Source: a virus
IMG/VR virus record: IMGVR_UViG_3300021437_000007
Span: 1-40,768 of that record
Direction: 5' to 3' (one strand)
DNA length: 40,768 nt
This document shows positions 29,811 to 38,299 of the stretch, one piece after another. Under the pieces are notes generated by a model. It was not told the DNA's origin. It did not search any database and saw only the letters and a program-made list of their open reading frames with translations. Each line of letters begins with the position of its first letter. Position 1 is the first letter of the stretch. Made by a program: the position numbers and the translations under genes.

Positions 29811-32514
29811 AGCCGCCGCACAAAATCAGATACCGCAGCTTGTACTTGAGATACAAGGCTACCCTTATGTTATCTCGTTAGGCCCTGTTACAAAGTACAT
29901 ACGCATAGGCGACGAAGGCTTAGTCATCGGCGACGACTGGACTATCGGCGGCCTAAATCAATTATTAAATAATTTAGACTTAATCAATTTAAAAGCTTCT
30001 TCTAAAACTATCGCTCAGCAAGTCGTACCCGACAAGGGCGGTTCGCCTTCAGTGCCTTCATTTTCTTTAAACTTAATCGACGTAGACTTAGTTATGGCCG
30101 AGCTTATCAGCCCGTCGGTCGTTTTACCTGATATCTTAGGGGTACGTGCTGACCTTTACTTAGGTTATCAAGGTACTGCCTACCCCCAAGATTTTGTGCG
30201 AGTCATAGCGGGCATTATTGACCGCACCGAAAGCGGCGCAGGTATTACTCTTAATGTGGCTCACCCTGAGCTTAAAAAGAAAACTGACTTATTTGTAAAG
30301 CAAACTACAAAGACGACGGCTGCGGCCCGCTACCGATCTAAAGATATTCAAGGGCTCACTTACATTACTCGGCGTGATGTGGTCACCTCTGTTACTGTTA
30401 CGTACACCTCGGGCGGTAGCGCGGGTAACGAAACTGTAACAGTGTTAGGTACTAATATAACTGTACAGCTTCAGGTCGGCGTAAGTACTGCTAATAACAT
30501 TAGAGATGCTATCGAGGGTAACATAAACGCCCTTAAACTTGTAAGCGTCGACGTTATTAAAAACTTAGGTAATACTTTACAGACCACACAAAGCTCGACG
30601 ATTTTAGATACTGATACGACTATCAATGTCGAAGACACTACGGGGTTTTTATTACCCGTACCTTCTGCGGGGTTTTTAACGTACATACGAATAGATGACG
30701 AGGTCATACAGTACACGGGCCTTACGCCTACAAGCTTTACAGGCTGTACACGTCAGGCTTTAGTCGACGCTGACCCAAGAGCCGAAGGCGCCCACCACGA
30801 TACCGATACGACGGTAGATAGTTTCTACCGTATTCAAGGCGACGCTATGACTTTAGCCCTTCGTCTTTTAATGAGCGAAGGCGGTAACCCTTTCGTAACA
30901 GGCGTCGATATTAAACACATAGGTAACGTCGAAGAAACGACTACGCCTAACGCGGTTTACTTTGACGGTATTGACGTTATCACTAAGTACGGTATTACGA
31001 TAGGCGCTATCGTTTCTATTACGGGCGACCCTAATGCGGCTAATAATGTGGTTAACGCTATCGTGTCTGACGTACTTACGACTCAATACGGTAGTTATAT
31101 CATCTTAGGCGCTAACAGTTTAATCGAAAGCCTTTCAACGCCTGCGACGTGTAGCTTTACTTCTCAGTATAACGTCTACCCTGAAGGCGCGGGCCTTGGT
31201 TTAAGCGGCGAAGAAGTCGACGTACCGCAATTTGAAAAGCTTTTAGAGCGTTACGCTTCGAGCATTTTAACGTATGACTTTTATTTAAAAGACACTATAA
31301 CGGCTGACGAGTTTATCAATACTAAAATTATTTTTAGTACGGGCGGCTACTCTATACCCCGCTTAGGTAAAATCTCAGTAGCTAAAAACGTACCGCCTCT
31401 AGGTACTTCGGACCTTGTGCGCTTAACCGCTGATAACACACAAAACCCACAAAATAATAAAATCACTCGAAGCATTAATAAGTACTTTTATAACACTGTA
31501 GTTTATAAATATAACGAGGCCGTCGTAGATGAGCGTATGTTATCGGGCGAAGTCGATATTGATACCGTAAGCCGTAACCGCGTTAAGATAGGTGTACGTG
31601 CGCTAACGGTCGACTGCGGCGGCATACGCCCTACAGTAGATAACTTAGAAGTTATCAATGTACTCAAAGATCAATTTCGTAATAAGTTTCGTTTCGGCGC
31701 TGAGACTATAGAGGTATCAAGTTTCTACGGCGATACTTTTAACGCTGACGTCGGCGACGTCGTAGTATTTGGCGACGGCTTAAACTTAGTCGATACAAAA
31801 TCAGGCACTCGTAACTTTATACCGCGCCTATGGGACGTCTTAAATAAATCTATGACGATTGAAACGGGCGACGTTAAGCTTATGCTTATGGACTCGGCCT
31901 ATTCACTTGCTGACGCCCGCTTCGGTATCATAAGCCCGTCGTCACTTGTAGGCGCAGGGTCTACAGTAAACCAGATTAAAATTAAAAACTCTTACGACAT
32001 TGTGGCCCCGCGAACTGAAGATCAGAAGTGGCGGTCACTAAAAGGTATTAAGCTTATCGTACACTCTGAAGACTGGACGGTCTCAGGCGAAACTTACTTT
32101 CAAGGTATTAGCTCAAGCGATAAGTTTTCAATGGACATAGAGCCCGCTTTAGCTTTCGTACCGACTGAAGACATGATAGTCGATATCGCGCCTTACCCTG
32201 ATAACTCTAACCCTGAAGACGACGCCTTAGCTAAGGGCATTTATGTCTTTACTAACCCGACCGTTAATGTGGTATCAGGCGTAAGTACGACTAGCTTTAA
32301 CGTCGACATATCAGAAGTACCTTTATTTAAAGTAGGGCACCCGCTTATTATTCATAATGAAGACTACACAATACTTAGCCCTGAAGTTAAAGTCTTGTCA
32401 GTCGTGGGTACTTTAGTTACCGTAACCGCAAGCCTAGGCTTTATGCCCGCTAGCCCTCAAGAGATAGAGCTAATCGGTTACAAAGATAACGGCGCACCTT
32501 ATAGATACTTTTAA
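29776..32514 (+). CDS. Tail hub / baseplate protein, 912 residues
   Basis: The N-terminal region (PQLVLEIQGYPYVISLGPVT and SFSLNLIDVDLVMAELISPS, then GVRADLYLGYQGTAYPQDFV with a GIIDRTE turn) matches the first beta domain of tail-hub proteins that cap the tube. An insertion at about 270-330 has FLTYIRIDDEVIQYTGLTPT then SFTGCTRQA, a recurrent phage structural motif. The middle (LLERYASSILTYDFYLKDTI) and C-terminal domains are alpha-beta and beta-sandwich. There is no lysozyme or peptidase signature. It starts in the end of the lipoprotein gene. It should organise the tail tip and help DNA ejection. Confidence 0.65.
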   Translation: MSTPLTTLASNKAAAQNQIPQLVLEIQGYPYVISLGPVTKYIRIGDEGLVIGDDWTIGGLNQLLNNLDLINLKASSKTIAQQVVPDKGGSPSVPSFSLNLIDVDLVMAELISPSVVLPDILGVRADLYLGYQGTAYPQDFVRVIAGIIDRTESGAGITLNVAHPELKKKTDLFVKQTTKTTAAARYRSKDIQGLTYITRRDVVTSVTVTYTSGGSAGNETVTVLGTNITVQLQVGVSTANNIRDAIEGNINALKLVSVDVIKNLGNTLQTTQSSTILDTDTTINVEDTTGFLLPVPSAGFLTYIRIDDEVIQYTGLTPTSFTGCTRQALVDADPRAEGAHHDTDTTVDSFYRIQGDAMTLALRLLMSEGGNPFVTGVDIKHIGNVEETTTPNAVYFDGIDVITKYGITIGAIVSITGDPNAANNVVNAIVSDVLTTQYGSYIILGANSLIESLSTPATCSFTSQYNVYPEGAGLGLSGEEVDVPQFEKLLERYASSILTYDFYLKDTITADEFINTKIIFSTGGYSIPRLGKISVAKNVPPLGTSDLVRLTADNTQNPQNNKITRSINKYFYNTVVYKYNEAVVDERMLSGEVDIDTVSRNRVKIGVRALTVDCGGIRPTVDNLEVINVLKDQFRNKFRFGAETIEVSSFYGDTFNADVGDVVVFGDGLNLVDTKSGTRNFIPRLWDVLNKSMTIETGDVKLMLMDSAYSLADARFGIISPSSLVGAGSTVNQIKIKNSYDIVAPRTEDQKWRSLKGIKLIVHSEDWTVSGETYFQGISSSDKFSMDIEPALAFVPTEDMIVDIAPYPDNSNPEDDALAKGIYVFTNPTVNVVSGVSTTSFNVDISEVPLFKVGHPLIIHNEDYTILSPEVKVLSVVGTLVTVTASLGFMPASPQEIELIGYKDNGAPYRYF

Positions 32515-32526
32515 AGGAGTTAACAC

Positions 32527-33063
32527 ATGGCTATTTTAGCTGACGTAAAAAAATATATCTTTGCCGAAGAAGTAAACCGTAACGCGGGCGTTAACCAAAG
32601 CACATGGCGCAAGATCGGCGGCATGATTAACTTTATCGGGCACCGAGTACACGAAGTTAAACGCTTCACGATTAACGGTACTTACGGTCAGCTTAGCGGG
32701 CCTTCGTACCCTGTTAACTTTGTGGACGGCGTACATGTATTCGAGTTCGACGCTGAGATATTTAACGTATGGACTTATCAGGCTATTCAAGGGTCTTCAG
32801 GTCAGACCGAGCTTGATTTAAAGAAAGCAGTCTACGGCACTAATACGTGGACTTCAATTTTTACGACGACACCTAAGATTTTACCCGCAGCCGCCGCAGG
32901 TATTAGATTTAAAATCGGCGACGTACAAAGCGGTATCGTAGCGCCTGTTATGACAAGTAGTGTGGTCAACGTAAACGCGGGCGACGCTATTCGTATGGAC
33001 TTAATTACCGCTATGCCTGACGCTAATCAAGCGGGCATGATAGTACACTTCAGACCTAGATAA
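32527..33063 (+). CDS. Tail-tip beta-sandwich protein, possible receptor-binding
   Basis: The 178-residue protein begins with a helical hydrophobic segment (ADVKKYIFAEEVNRNAGVNQ). A beta-rich domain follows (VHVFEFDAEIFNVWTYQAIQ, then TELDLKKAVYG and AGDAIRMDLITAMPDANQAG), a C1q/jelly-roll-like strand pattern with an amphipathic trimer-forming style. AAAGGAG precedes the ATG. As the last gene of the tail operon it is a good candidate for a tip or receptor-binding subunit attached to the hub, though this is inference. Confidence 0.58.
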   Translation: MAILADVKKYIFAEEVNRNAGVNQSTWRKIGGMINFIGHRVHEVKRFTINGTYGQLSGPSYPVNFVDGVHVFEFDAEIFNVWTYQAIQGSSGQTELDLKKAVYGTNTWTSIFTTTPKILPAAAAGIRFKIGDVQSGIVAPVMTSSVVNVNAGDAIRMDLITAMPDANQAGMIVHFRPR

Positions 33064-33109
33064 TATATCGAGTAGCGTATAAGAAGACTTTTATATTGAG
33101 GTCGATATA
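33064..33109. repeat. 8-bp inverted repeat after the last late gene
   Basis: TATATCGA (33064-33071) pairs perfectly with TCGATATA (33102-33109) across a 30-base AT-rich loop. It begins at the stop of the tail-tip gene and ends just before the shared terminator. It may be a transcript-end structure or a protein-binding site. No function is evident. Confidence 0.45.
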
Positions 33110-33115
33110 ATAAAA

Positions 33116-33135
33116 AAGCCCCTTAAAAGGGGCTT
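33116..33135. terminator. Bidirectional terminator between late and lysis/DNA-metabolism units
   Basis: AAGCCCCTT (33116-33124) and AAGGGGCTT (33127-33135) form a perfect 9-bp inverted repeat with two central A bases. An upstream A-run acts as a U-run for leftward transcripts. A second hairpin GCCTAAA/TTTAGGC (33149-33155 with 33170-33176) lies just after the endolysin stop. Confidence 0.85.
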
Positions 33136-33179
33136 GACCGTCATAGTGGCCTAAACTGTTTTTTAATACTTTAGGCTTT

Positions 33180-33773
33180 CTAGGCCCTACGTACTGTTAA
33201 GATATTAGCCGTATAAAGAGAGGCGACGCAAACTTTATCGGACTGATTACCGCCTAAAGCCTTAAAAGTTTCTTTCGTCATATCAAGTTTAGCGTCTTCT
33301 AAAAAGCATACGTGATTACCGCCGATACGTTTTAATACGACGATATCGCCTTGTACGGCTTCGTTTAAAGGTACGGCCTTGCCCCAATCGGCCCAAGAGA
33401 TAGCAGCGGCGCTAAAGGTAGGTAGCGCAGGCTCAAAGCTATTAACAAAGCCTTGCTTAATGCCCACATAAATACCCTGTAAAAATAGCTCGTAGAAAGC
33501 TTTAAGTACGTCATACTGATATGGTTTTTTAGCTAAAGCCGCTACGGTTTTATTAGGGCTTACGCTCAGGCATGACATGAGTACGACCATGTTTACCCAA
33601 GAGCTACACCACGGTATCTCGTCAGTGCTGTTATGTGGTAAACCGTCCTCAATGAAAGTAAGCTGATGAGCTAACTCAATGATAGGGTTATCTTTAGGGC
33701 CTACGACTTCAGCCGTGGGCGTGAAAGCTGCGAGCGTCTTAGTGTATAAGTACGCTAGACCGTTAGTATTCAT
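33180..33773 (-). CDS. Endolysin, TIGR02594-type cysteine peptidase
   Basis: A strong AAGGAG places the start at 33773, giving 197 residues. An earlier in-frame methionine codon has no site and runs into the adjacent peptide gene. C56 in the PWCSSWV motif, H154 in GDIVVLKRIGGNHVCFLED and N176 in the LGGNQSDKVCVA motif form the Cys-His-Asn-type active site of the CHAP/NlpC-P60-like family. ISWADWGK is also characteristic. It cuts peptidoglycan cross-links or amide bonds at lysis. It has no signal peptide, so it needs a holin. It is the last gene of the leftward unit. Confidence 0.85.
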   Translation of the reverse strand: MNTNGLAYLYTKTLAAFTPTAEVVGPKDNPIIELAHQLTFIEDGLPHNSTDEIPWCSSWVNMVVLMSCLSVSPNKTVAALAKKPYQYDVLKAFYELFLQGIYVGIKQGFVNSFEPALPTFSAAAISWADWGKAVPLNEAVQGDIVVLKRIGGNHVCFLEDAKLDMTKETFKALGGNQSDKVCVASLYTANILTVRRA

Positions 33774-33784
33774 AAATTGACTCC

Positions 33785-33880
33785 TTAGTTTAAGTAGGGC
33801 CGTAGAAAGTGTACTGCGGCTAATGTGGTAAAGATAATCACACAAAAAAGTAACGCTTGTCTATCTGTAGTTTCGTGCAT
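33785..33880 (-). CDS. 31-residue membrane peptide, candidate mini-holin
   Basis: ATG at 33880 lies 5 bases after the polymerase stop with AGTAGG upstream, and reads to TAA at 33785-33787, which partly overlaps the AAGGAG site of the endolysin. The peptide has a charged start (HETTDRQ) and one transmembrane helix (ALLFCVIIFTTLAAVHFL), then RPYLN. One short helix directly before an endolysin fits a pinholin or class III-like holin, but no homologue can be named from sequence alone. Confidence 0.5.
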   Translation of the reverse strand: MHETTDRQALLFCVIIFTTLAAVHFLRPYLN

Positions 33881-33885
33881 GTTGC

Positions 33886-36036
33886 CTACTTTCTATATCG
33901 GGTACTTTGCCACGCCCCGACTTTTAAAGGTATGTCTAAACCCCACTCAGGCGGCTTAGCCATTAGTTTTTTAAAGCTCTCTAAATCTTTCGTACTCTCT
34001 GTTATAACTTCGTCGTGTACTGTAAGTACGATTAAATGCCCTGCGGCTTCTAAGTTAATCATAGAGTTACTCATACAGTCACGCGATATAGCTTGCACTA
34101 TATTCTCGACGAGCTTACCGCCGTATGTACTTGTACGCCCGTACTGCTTAGTCTGCGAGTTAGTACCAAAGTAATACAGCTTAGCCCGCTCTTCGCCCCA
34201 CGGCGTAGGCTCGTAAGTAACTTCGGGTTTATAGTACCATAGTCTGCGGCCTGAAGGTAGTATGCAAGTTAGAAAGTCTCTTTTCATAACGTAAGTACAC
34301 TTACCTGCTTTAAACGCTCTACCTTTGTGTTTAACCGCAGCGATAGCCGCAGCCTCAACTTGTCGCCATAGCTTAGGTACTTTAGGGTACTTCTCTTTAA
34401 AAGCGGCGTGAGCGGCTTTTATAGTGTCAGCATCTAAAAATATCGAGTCGTCTTCTAAAGTCGTCGTAAACTTTGGTAAACCCATGCCGTAACCACAAGC
34501 TAAAATAACTTTCTTACCGACTTGGCGCTCGTCAGAGTAGCCGTTAATTTCATACTCTTCTAATATCTCTTTGTACGGGCGCTTATAAACTGTAGCCGCC
34601 ATAGAGCAGTAAGCGTCAATACCTGTAGCGTACTCGGCTAAACCTTCTAAGTCGTTCGCGCACCAAAGTAAAACCCTAGCCTCGATAGAGCTAAAATCGC
34701 CGACGTTTAAATGTTTACCTTCAGCCGCTACAATGCACCCTCTAAGCATACTCGATAATGTGGGGGTAAGATTAGGATAGAAGACCCTTGCGTAGTCAGC
34801 GTTACTAATAGGCGTGTCGTTAACCGTCTCGGTTACTTCGTCGCCGTCCTCATCTATTGAAGTTATAACTTCACGTATGTACTTGTTAGGGTCTACGTAA
34901 GTCTCGTTAACGGTCGCCACATGCTTAAAGTCAGCGAAGAAGTTTTCTTTAACTTTAACCGTACCCCTAGGAAAGTTTTGAGGCTGTACGCCCGTACCCG
35001 CCCACCGCCCCGTAGCGGCACCGTGATAGATTAAGTTATCTCTAACTCTAAAGTCGTCGCGACCTGCTCGCTGATAAAAAGCTTCGTACTTACTCGTACT
35101 GCTTAGACCTAACTGCTCACGTATGCTTAATACTTCTATGAGTTCTTTATCGCGCTCATGGCCTTCGGTGCGTAGCTCATGTAATAATTTAGCTACGGTT
35201 TTCTTCTGTACGTTAGGTAGTGTGTGGCCTTGCATAGCGATAAACTTTTTAAGTGACGCCGTCGACTTCGCAGTCTTTACAGTGTAGAGAGTCTTCTCTA
35301 ATAGCTCGGCGTTTAGCACCTTCTCGTTACTCATTAGAAGGTCTCGCGCCGCTATAATAAAATCAAAGTCGACCGCAAAGCCCCTCTGATTTATTATCTG
35401 ATCTAAGACCCAAGTGTAACGCTCTTTAGCGGTCCATGCGCTATAAGGCATGAGTCGATTAAATAAAGCTTCTTCGACGTCTAAGTCGACTTTACAGTAT
35501 TCGTAGAGTCTAATTAAATGCTCGTCATCTAAGACCCACTCGACCCACTCGGCTACGTCAGTACGCTTAGTTATATTCTTTCTAGGCTTACACATCTTAA
35601 GCATGAGCCTGCGGCCTTCGGTATCTTTTTTAAACGGTAGCTCTAAAGCTTTCGCCGCCTTTTCTAATGATCTAGGTAAACCCATAATAGCAGCCGACGC
35701 CGCCGTACAGATAAACTTCTCAGGCGGTAAATGCTTAAGCTTCTCACCCATAGGGGTAGTTTTTAACATTGTGTGATTAAATATAGCCTGCTCAAAGGGC
35801 GCGTTATGTGCGACCACATGGCTACAGTGTTTAAGTGCATAATAAAAGTCTGAAGTTTCGCTTGCGTCATCGGTATAAATAGCAGGGTATGAAAGAAGCT
35901 TATTAGTCTTCTCACCGATAACTTTATAGCCCGCGCAAAGTATCTCAGTACTTGGGTCTTTCGCGTAAGGGTGCTGACCTGCGGCTGCTAGGTCTATGCG
36001 TGAGCGTGTCTCGTAGTCTAATAATAGGTATGACAT
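33886..36036 (-). CDS. Family A DNA polymerase with 3'-5' exonuclease
   Basis: The 716-residue protein begins with an exonuclease domain (D7-Y-E9 in LLLDYETRS) with CKVDLDVEEALF near residue 180. The polymerase domain shows motif A as DFSSIEARVLLWCAN (catalytic aspartate), motif B as RQVGKKVILACGYGMG (lysine and tyrosine of the O-helix) and motif C as LTVHDEV with the second catalytic aspartate. All active residues appear intact. The polymerase replicates the phage genome with the local primase-helicase and SSB. It is preceded by a minus-strand hairpin terminator. Confidence 0.95.
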   Translation of the reverse strand: MSYLLLDYETRSRIDLAAAGQHPYAKDPSTEILCAGYKVIGEKTNKLLSYPAIYTDDASETSDFYYALKHCSHVVAHNAPFEQAIFNHTMLKTTPMGEKLKHLPPEKFICTAASAAIMGLPRSLEKAAKALELPFKKDTEGRRLMLKMCKPRKNITKRTDVAEWVEWVLDDEHLIRLYEYCKVDLDVEEALFNRLMPYSAWTAKERYTWVLDQIINQRGFAVDFDFIIAARDLLMSNEKVLNAELLEKTLYTVKTAKSTASLKKFIAMQGHTLPNVQKKTVAKLLHELRTEGHERDKELIEVLSIREQLGLSSTSKYEAFYQRAGRDDFRVRDNLIYHGAATGRWAGTGVQPQNFPRGTVKVKENFFADFKHVATVNETYVDPNKYIREVITSIDEDGDEVTETVNDTPISNADYARVFYPNLTPTLSSMLRGCIVAAEGKHLNVGDFSSIEARVLLWCANDLEGLAEYATGIDAYCSMAATVYKRPYKEILEEYEINGYSDERQVGKKVILACGYGMGLPKFTTTLEDDSIFLDADTIKAAHAAFKEKYPKVPKLWRQVEAAAIAAVKHKGRAFKAGKCTYVMKRDFLTCILPSGRRLWYYKPEVTYEPTPWGEERAKLYYFGTNSQTKQYGRTSTYGGKLVENIVQAISRDCMSNSMINLEAAGHLIVLTVHDEVITESTKDLESFKKLMAKPPEWGLDIPLKVGAWQSTRYRK

Positions 36037-36044
36037 AATATAAA

Positions 36045-36071
36045 GCCCCGTTTCTACACGCAGTACGGGGC
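36045..36071 (-). terminator. Hairpin between histone-like and polymerase genes
   Basis: GCCCCGT (36045-36051) pairs with ACGGGGC (36065-36071) over 7 bp with a 13-base loop. On the minus strand it is followed by TTTATATT. It could partially terminate leftward transcripts so that SSB and the histone-like protein are made in excess of polymerase. Confidence 0.6.
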
Positions 36072-36116
36072 GAACTGTTTTAGGTTACTCGAAGGGTTAG
36101 TGTCGAGGGTGTGTAA

Positions 36117-36413
36117 TTAAAGTGTGTCGTAGTCTTCTTCGTACTCAGCTTCTTCGATAGTCATATCGTCGTCAGCTTCGGGCATAGCCTCAAAGTTTTC
36201 TACAGTGTCGTCTGAGTAAGTAAGTGTAGACTTTACGATAAGACCTGTTTTATCAGCTATTTTTTGAGTAAGCGACTTAGCCGCTTCACTTGTTTTAGCT
36301 TTAGCTTTTTTAGATAACTTCTTTTTAGATACCTTCTTAACAGCTTTCTTTTTTGTAACTTTCTTAGTTACTTTTTTAGCTGCTTTCTTTTTTGTGGTTT
36401 TCTTTTTAGCCAT
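36117..36413 (-). CDS. Histone H1-like lysine-rich protein with acidic C-terminus
   Basis: The 98-residue protein opens with about 45 residues of Lys/Ala/Val/Thr repeats (AKKKTTKKKAAKKVTKKVTK). A small central section follows (about 45-70, SLTQKIADKTGLIVKSTLTY), then an acidic end (DDDMTIEEAEYEEDYDTL). The charge-bipolar layout suits a DNA-binding tail combined with an acidic protein-interaction segment. It lies between SSB and polymerase genes and has AAGGAG upstream. It probably coats or organises replicating DNA. Specific function is not known. Confidence 0.72.
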   Translation of the reverse strand: MAKKKTTKKKAAKKVTKKVTKKKAVKKVSKKKLSKKAKAKTSEAAKSLTQKIADKTGLIVKSTLTYSDDTVENFEAMPEADDDMTIEEAEYEEDYDTL

Positions 36414-36424
36414 AAAATTACTCC

Positions 36425-37030
36425 TTACATGCCATATTCTGACAAGTCTAATGCGTCTTCGTTTGACTCTTCGTAGTTACTTGGGTCGTCTGCGCCTTCG
36501 TTATCAAAGTCTTCAGCCGCGTTACCGCGCGTACTGAAAGGCTCACCGTCGCGTGTCTTCATAAACGCACGAAGTAAAAGCTTAACGTACTTACTGACTA
36601 CCTTACCGCTCTTAGGGTCTTTGTACTCTTCAGCTTTAACAGCTACCGAGACTTTACCGTAACAGCCTGCGTAGGCTTCTTCTTCGCCTATATCATTACG
36701 GTCTTTGTCGATTACCGCTACAGGATAGATAGACTTTGCGTGAGCGTAAAAGTGGCCTGCGAACTGCTCGCCCGCGTCGCCGCCCTTTTCGTCGCCATCA
36801 AGTATAGGTAACTTTACGCCTTTAGTCGTACCGAACTTCTTAATAGCTTCGGCGTTAATCGTGTCGCGAAGTTTCTTAAGGTCTGTACGCTTAGTAAAAA
36901 GCATAGTTAACTCATACTTTGCCGCGCTCTCGTCGTCGAAAGCTCTCTTCTGAAATAATGAAGGGAACGATAAACGGCACTCAGGCGTAATAACGGTCGG
37001 GTGCTTTGGGGTTTTCTTTTCTGTAGCCAT
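36425..37030 (-). CDS. Single-strand DNA-binding protein (DUF2815-type)
   Basis: The 201-residue protein has the DUF2815 signature: LSFPSLFQKRAFDDESAAKY, ELTMLFTKRTDLKKLRDTIN, then VIDKDRNDIGEEEAYAGCYG and VSVAVKAEEYKD. It ends in an acidic tail (EDFDNEGADDPSNYEESNED), like SSB tails that recruit partners. It should protect single strands in replication and recombination. Its gene lies beside the DUF2800-type nuclease, a common phage pairing. Confidence 0.82.
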   Translation of the reverse strand: MATEKKTPKHPTVITPECRLSFPSLFQKRAFDDESAAKYELTMLFTKRTDLKKLRDTINAEAIKKFGTTKGVKLPILDGDEKGGDAGEQFAGHFYAHAKSIYPVAVIDKDRNDIGEEEAYAGCYGKVSVAVKAEEYKDPKSGKVVSKYVKLLLRAFMKTRDGEPFSTRGNAAEDFDNEGADDPSNYEESNEDALDLSEYGM

Positions 37031-37122
37031 GTGTAGACTCCTTAGTCTTCTTGTAGTTACTCGTAGCTCTCTAGGCTATCGAGTTTTTAATTACCGCTAG
37101 AGACGGGTTAAACAGTACAGAC

Positions 37123-37830
37123 CTACTCGTTATCGAAGTCAAGTTTAGCGTTAGATTTAAGTACCTTGTCACGCTCGGGGCATATATCTTTAGCTAAACA
37201 AAAATGACAATGATTACCCATGTTAAGCGGGGGGTTTTTACTCTCGGCTAAATTGATACCGAAGTCTAATAGGTTAGCGAACTCTTTTAATTCTTTCTTA
37301 GTCGTTACGTAAGTACGCATAGGCTTACCCTTATAACGCGGCTGATAGATACTTACTTCGTAATCGGCAAAGTCATAACTATATAAGTGTGCGATACCTA
37401 AAAGGTACGTCATAAGCTGCGGGTTATTCTTTTCAGATACAAAGCCCTTACCATACTTAAAGTCGATCACATGTAAGCGGTCATAGAGGTCAACTACGCT
37501 AACGTCAGCCGTACCGTAAAGCTCTTCGTGAATAAAAGTCAGGTCGACTTTAGTCTCTACTAATAAGTCACTACCTTTCTTCTTCTGACGGGCCACTTCG
37601 CCGACGAAGTCGGCGGCATGGTTAATCATATCTTTAGGGTACTTACGCGGTATCTTACCAAGTGTCAGGTCTTTAGTTAAAATAAGCTCTACAAGCTCAT
37701 GCGCTAAAGTACCTTCTTCGGCTGCGGGGTTAGTACGCTGCTCTAAACCTTCAGATAGCTTAACGCTACCCGCGCACGCTAAGACTCTATAGATGCTACT
37801 CGGGCTGTACTTAGCGTGCTTCTTTGACAT
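37123..37830 (-). CDS. DUF2800-type PD-(D/E)XK nuclease with cysteine cluster
   Basis: The 235-residue protein fits the RecB/Cas4-like DUF2800 family. H44 lies in TLAHELVELI, D109 in YGTADVSVV, and D123-x-K125 in VIDFKYGKG, with Q137 in NPQLMTYLLG. These are the nuclease motif residues. Cysteines at 19 and at 208, 211 and 217 (NHCHFCLAKDICPE) match the four-cysteine iron-sulphur site of Cas4/AddB-like nucleases. It probably resects DNA ends during recombination-dependent replication. A 92-bp non-coding gap without recognisable signals separates it from SSB. Confidence 0.82.
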   Translation of the reverse strand: MSKKHAKYSPSSIYRVLACAGSVKLSEGLEQRTNPAAEEGTLAHELVELILTKDLTLGKIPRKYPKDMINHAADFVGEVARQKKKGSDLLVETKVDLTFIHEELYGTADVSVVDLYDRLHVIDFKYGKGFVSEKNNPQLMTYLLGIAHLYSYDFADYEVSIYQPRYKGKPMRTYVTTKKELKEFANLLDFGINLAESKNPPLNMGNHCHFCLAKDICPERDKVLKSNAKLDFDNE

Positions 37831-37833
37831 GGC

Positions 37834-38295
37834 TTACTTCTTCTTCGCTTTTAAAGTAGACTCAATAGTAGCTAAAACTTGCTCGTAGTCCTTTTCTTTT
37901 AAGTCTTGAATAGCTTTAGCTTTAAACTTTTTAAGTAAAGCCGCTACGTATGGCTTACCGAGTTTAACCGCTAAACCTTGAATAGCTTTAACGACGTCTT
38001 GCTCGCTAATGCCGCCTGACTCGTCAGACTCAGGGTCTAAGCTTACTTCTTCGTCTTCGACAACTAACTCGTCGCTTTCAACTTCTTCAGGCTCTTCGAC
38101 TTTCGGCGCTGCTTTTTTTACAGCGGGTTTAGCGGCTGCGGCTTTCGCTGCGGCTTGCTTTGCTACTGCGCCGTTAGCGGGGCCTTCTGCTAAGTCTGTA
38201 CTCTTGCCGTCGATTTTATCGACTTGCATTTTAAAGTACTCTGCGTCGTATTGAGCGGCGCTAAGCTTTGCCATAAAATATTTTCTCATATCCAT
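37834..38295 (-). CDS. Ala/Lys/acid-rich protein with C-terminal helical domain
   Basis: AAAGGAG supports ATG 38295, giving 153 residues. The central region is low complexity: Ala/Lys-rich (about 45-65, KQAAAKAAAAKPAVKKAAPK), then strongly acidic (VEEPEEVESDELVVEDEEVS). The C-terminal 50 residues (VVKAIQGLAVKLGKPYVAAL followed by LKKFKAKAIQDLKEKDYEQV) resemble a small domain found at the ends of many phage DNA-binding proteins. It is probably a DNA- or partner-binding accessory protein in recombination. Confidence 0.65.
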   Translation of the reverse strand: MDMRKYFMAKLSAAQYDAEYFKMQVDKIDGKSTDLAEGPANGAVAKQAAAKAAAAKPAVKKAAPKVEEPEEVESDELVVEDEEVSLDPESDESGGISEQDVVKAIQGLAVKLGKPYVAALLKKFKAKAIQDLKEKDYEQVLATIESTLKAKKK

Positions 38296-38299
38296 TGTA

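Noticed and set aside
33774-33845. N-terminal extension of the endolysin to 33845
   Set aside because: The AAGGAG site is positioned for ATG 33773, and the extension covers the separate 31-residue membrane peptide gene.
36045-36071. Strong intrinsic terminator that fully separates the polymerase from upstream genes
   Set aside because: The stem is only 7 bp with a 13-base loop and a broken U-run, so partial termination is the most it supports.
38009-38254. Plus-strand frame of 81 codons opposite the Ala/Lys/acid-rich gene
   Set aside because: It is an antisense shadow of a low-complexity gene with no initiation signal.
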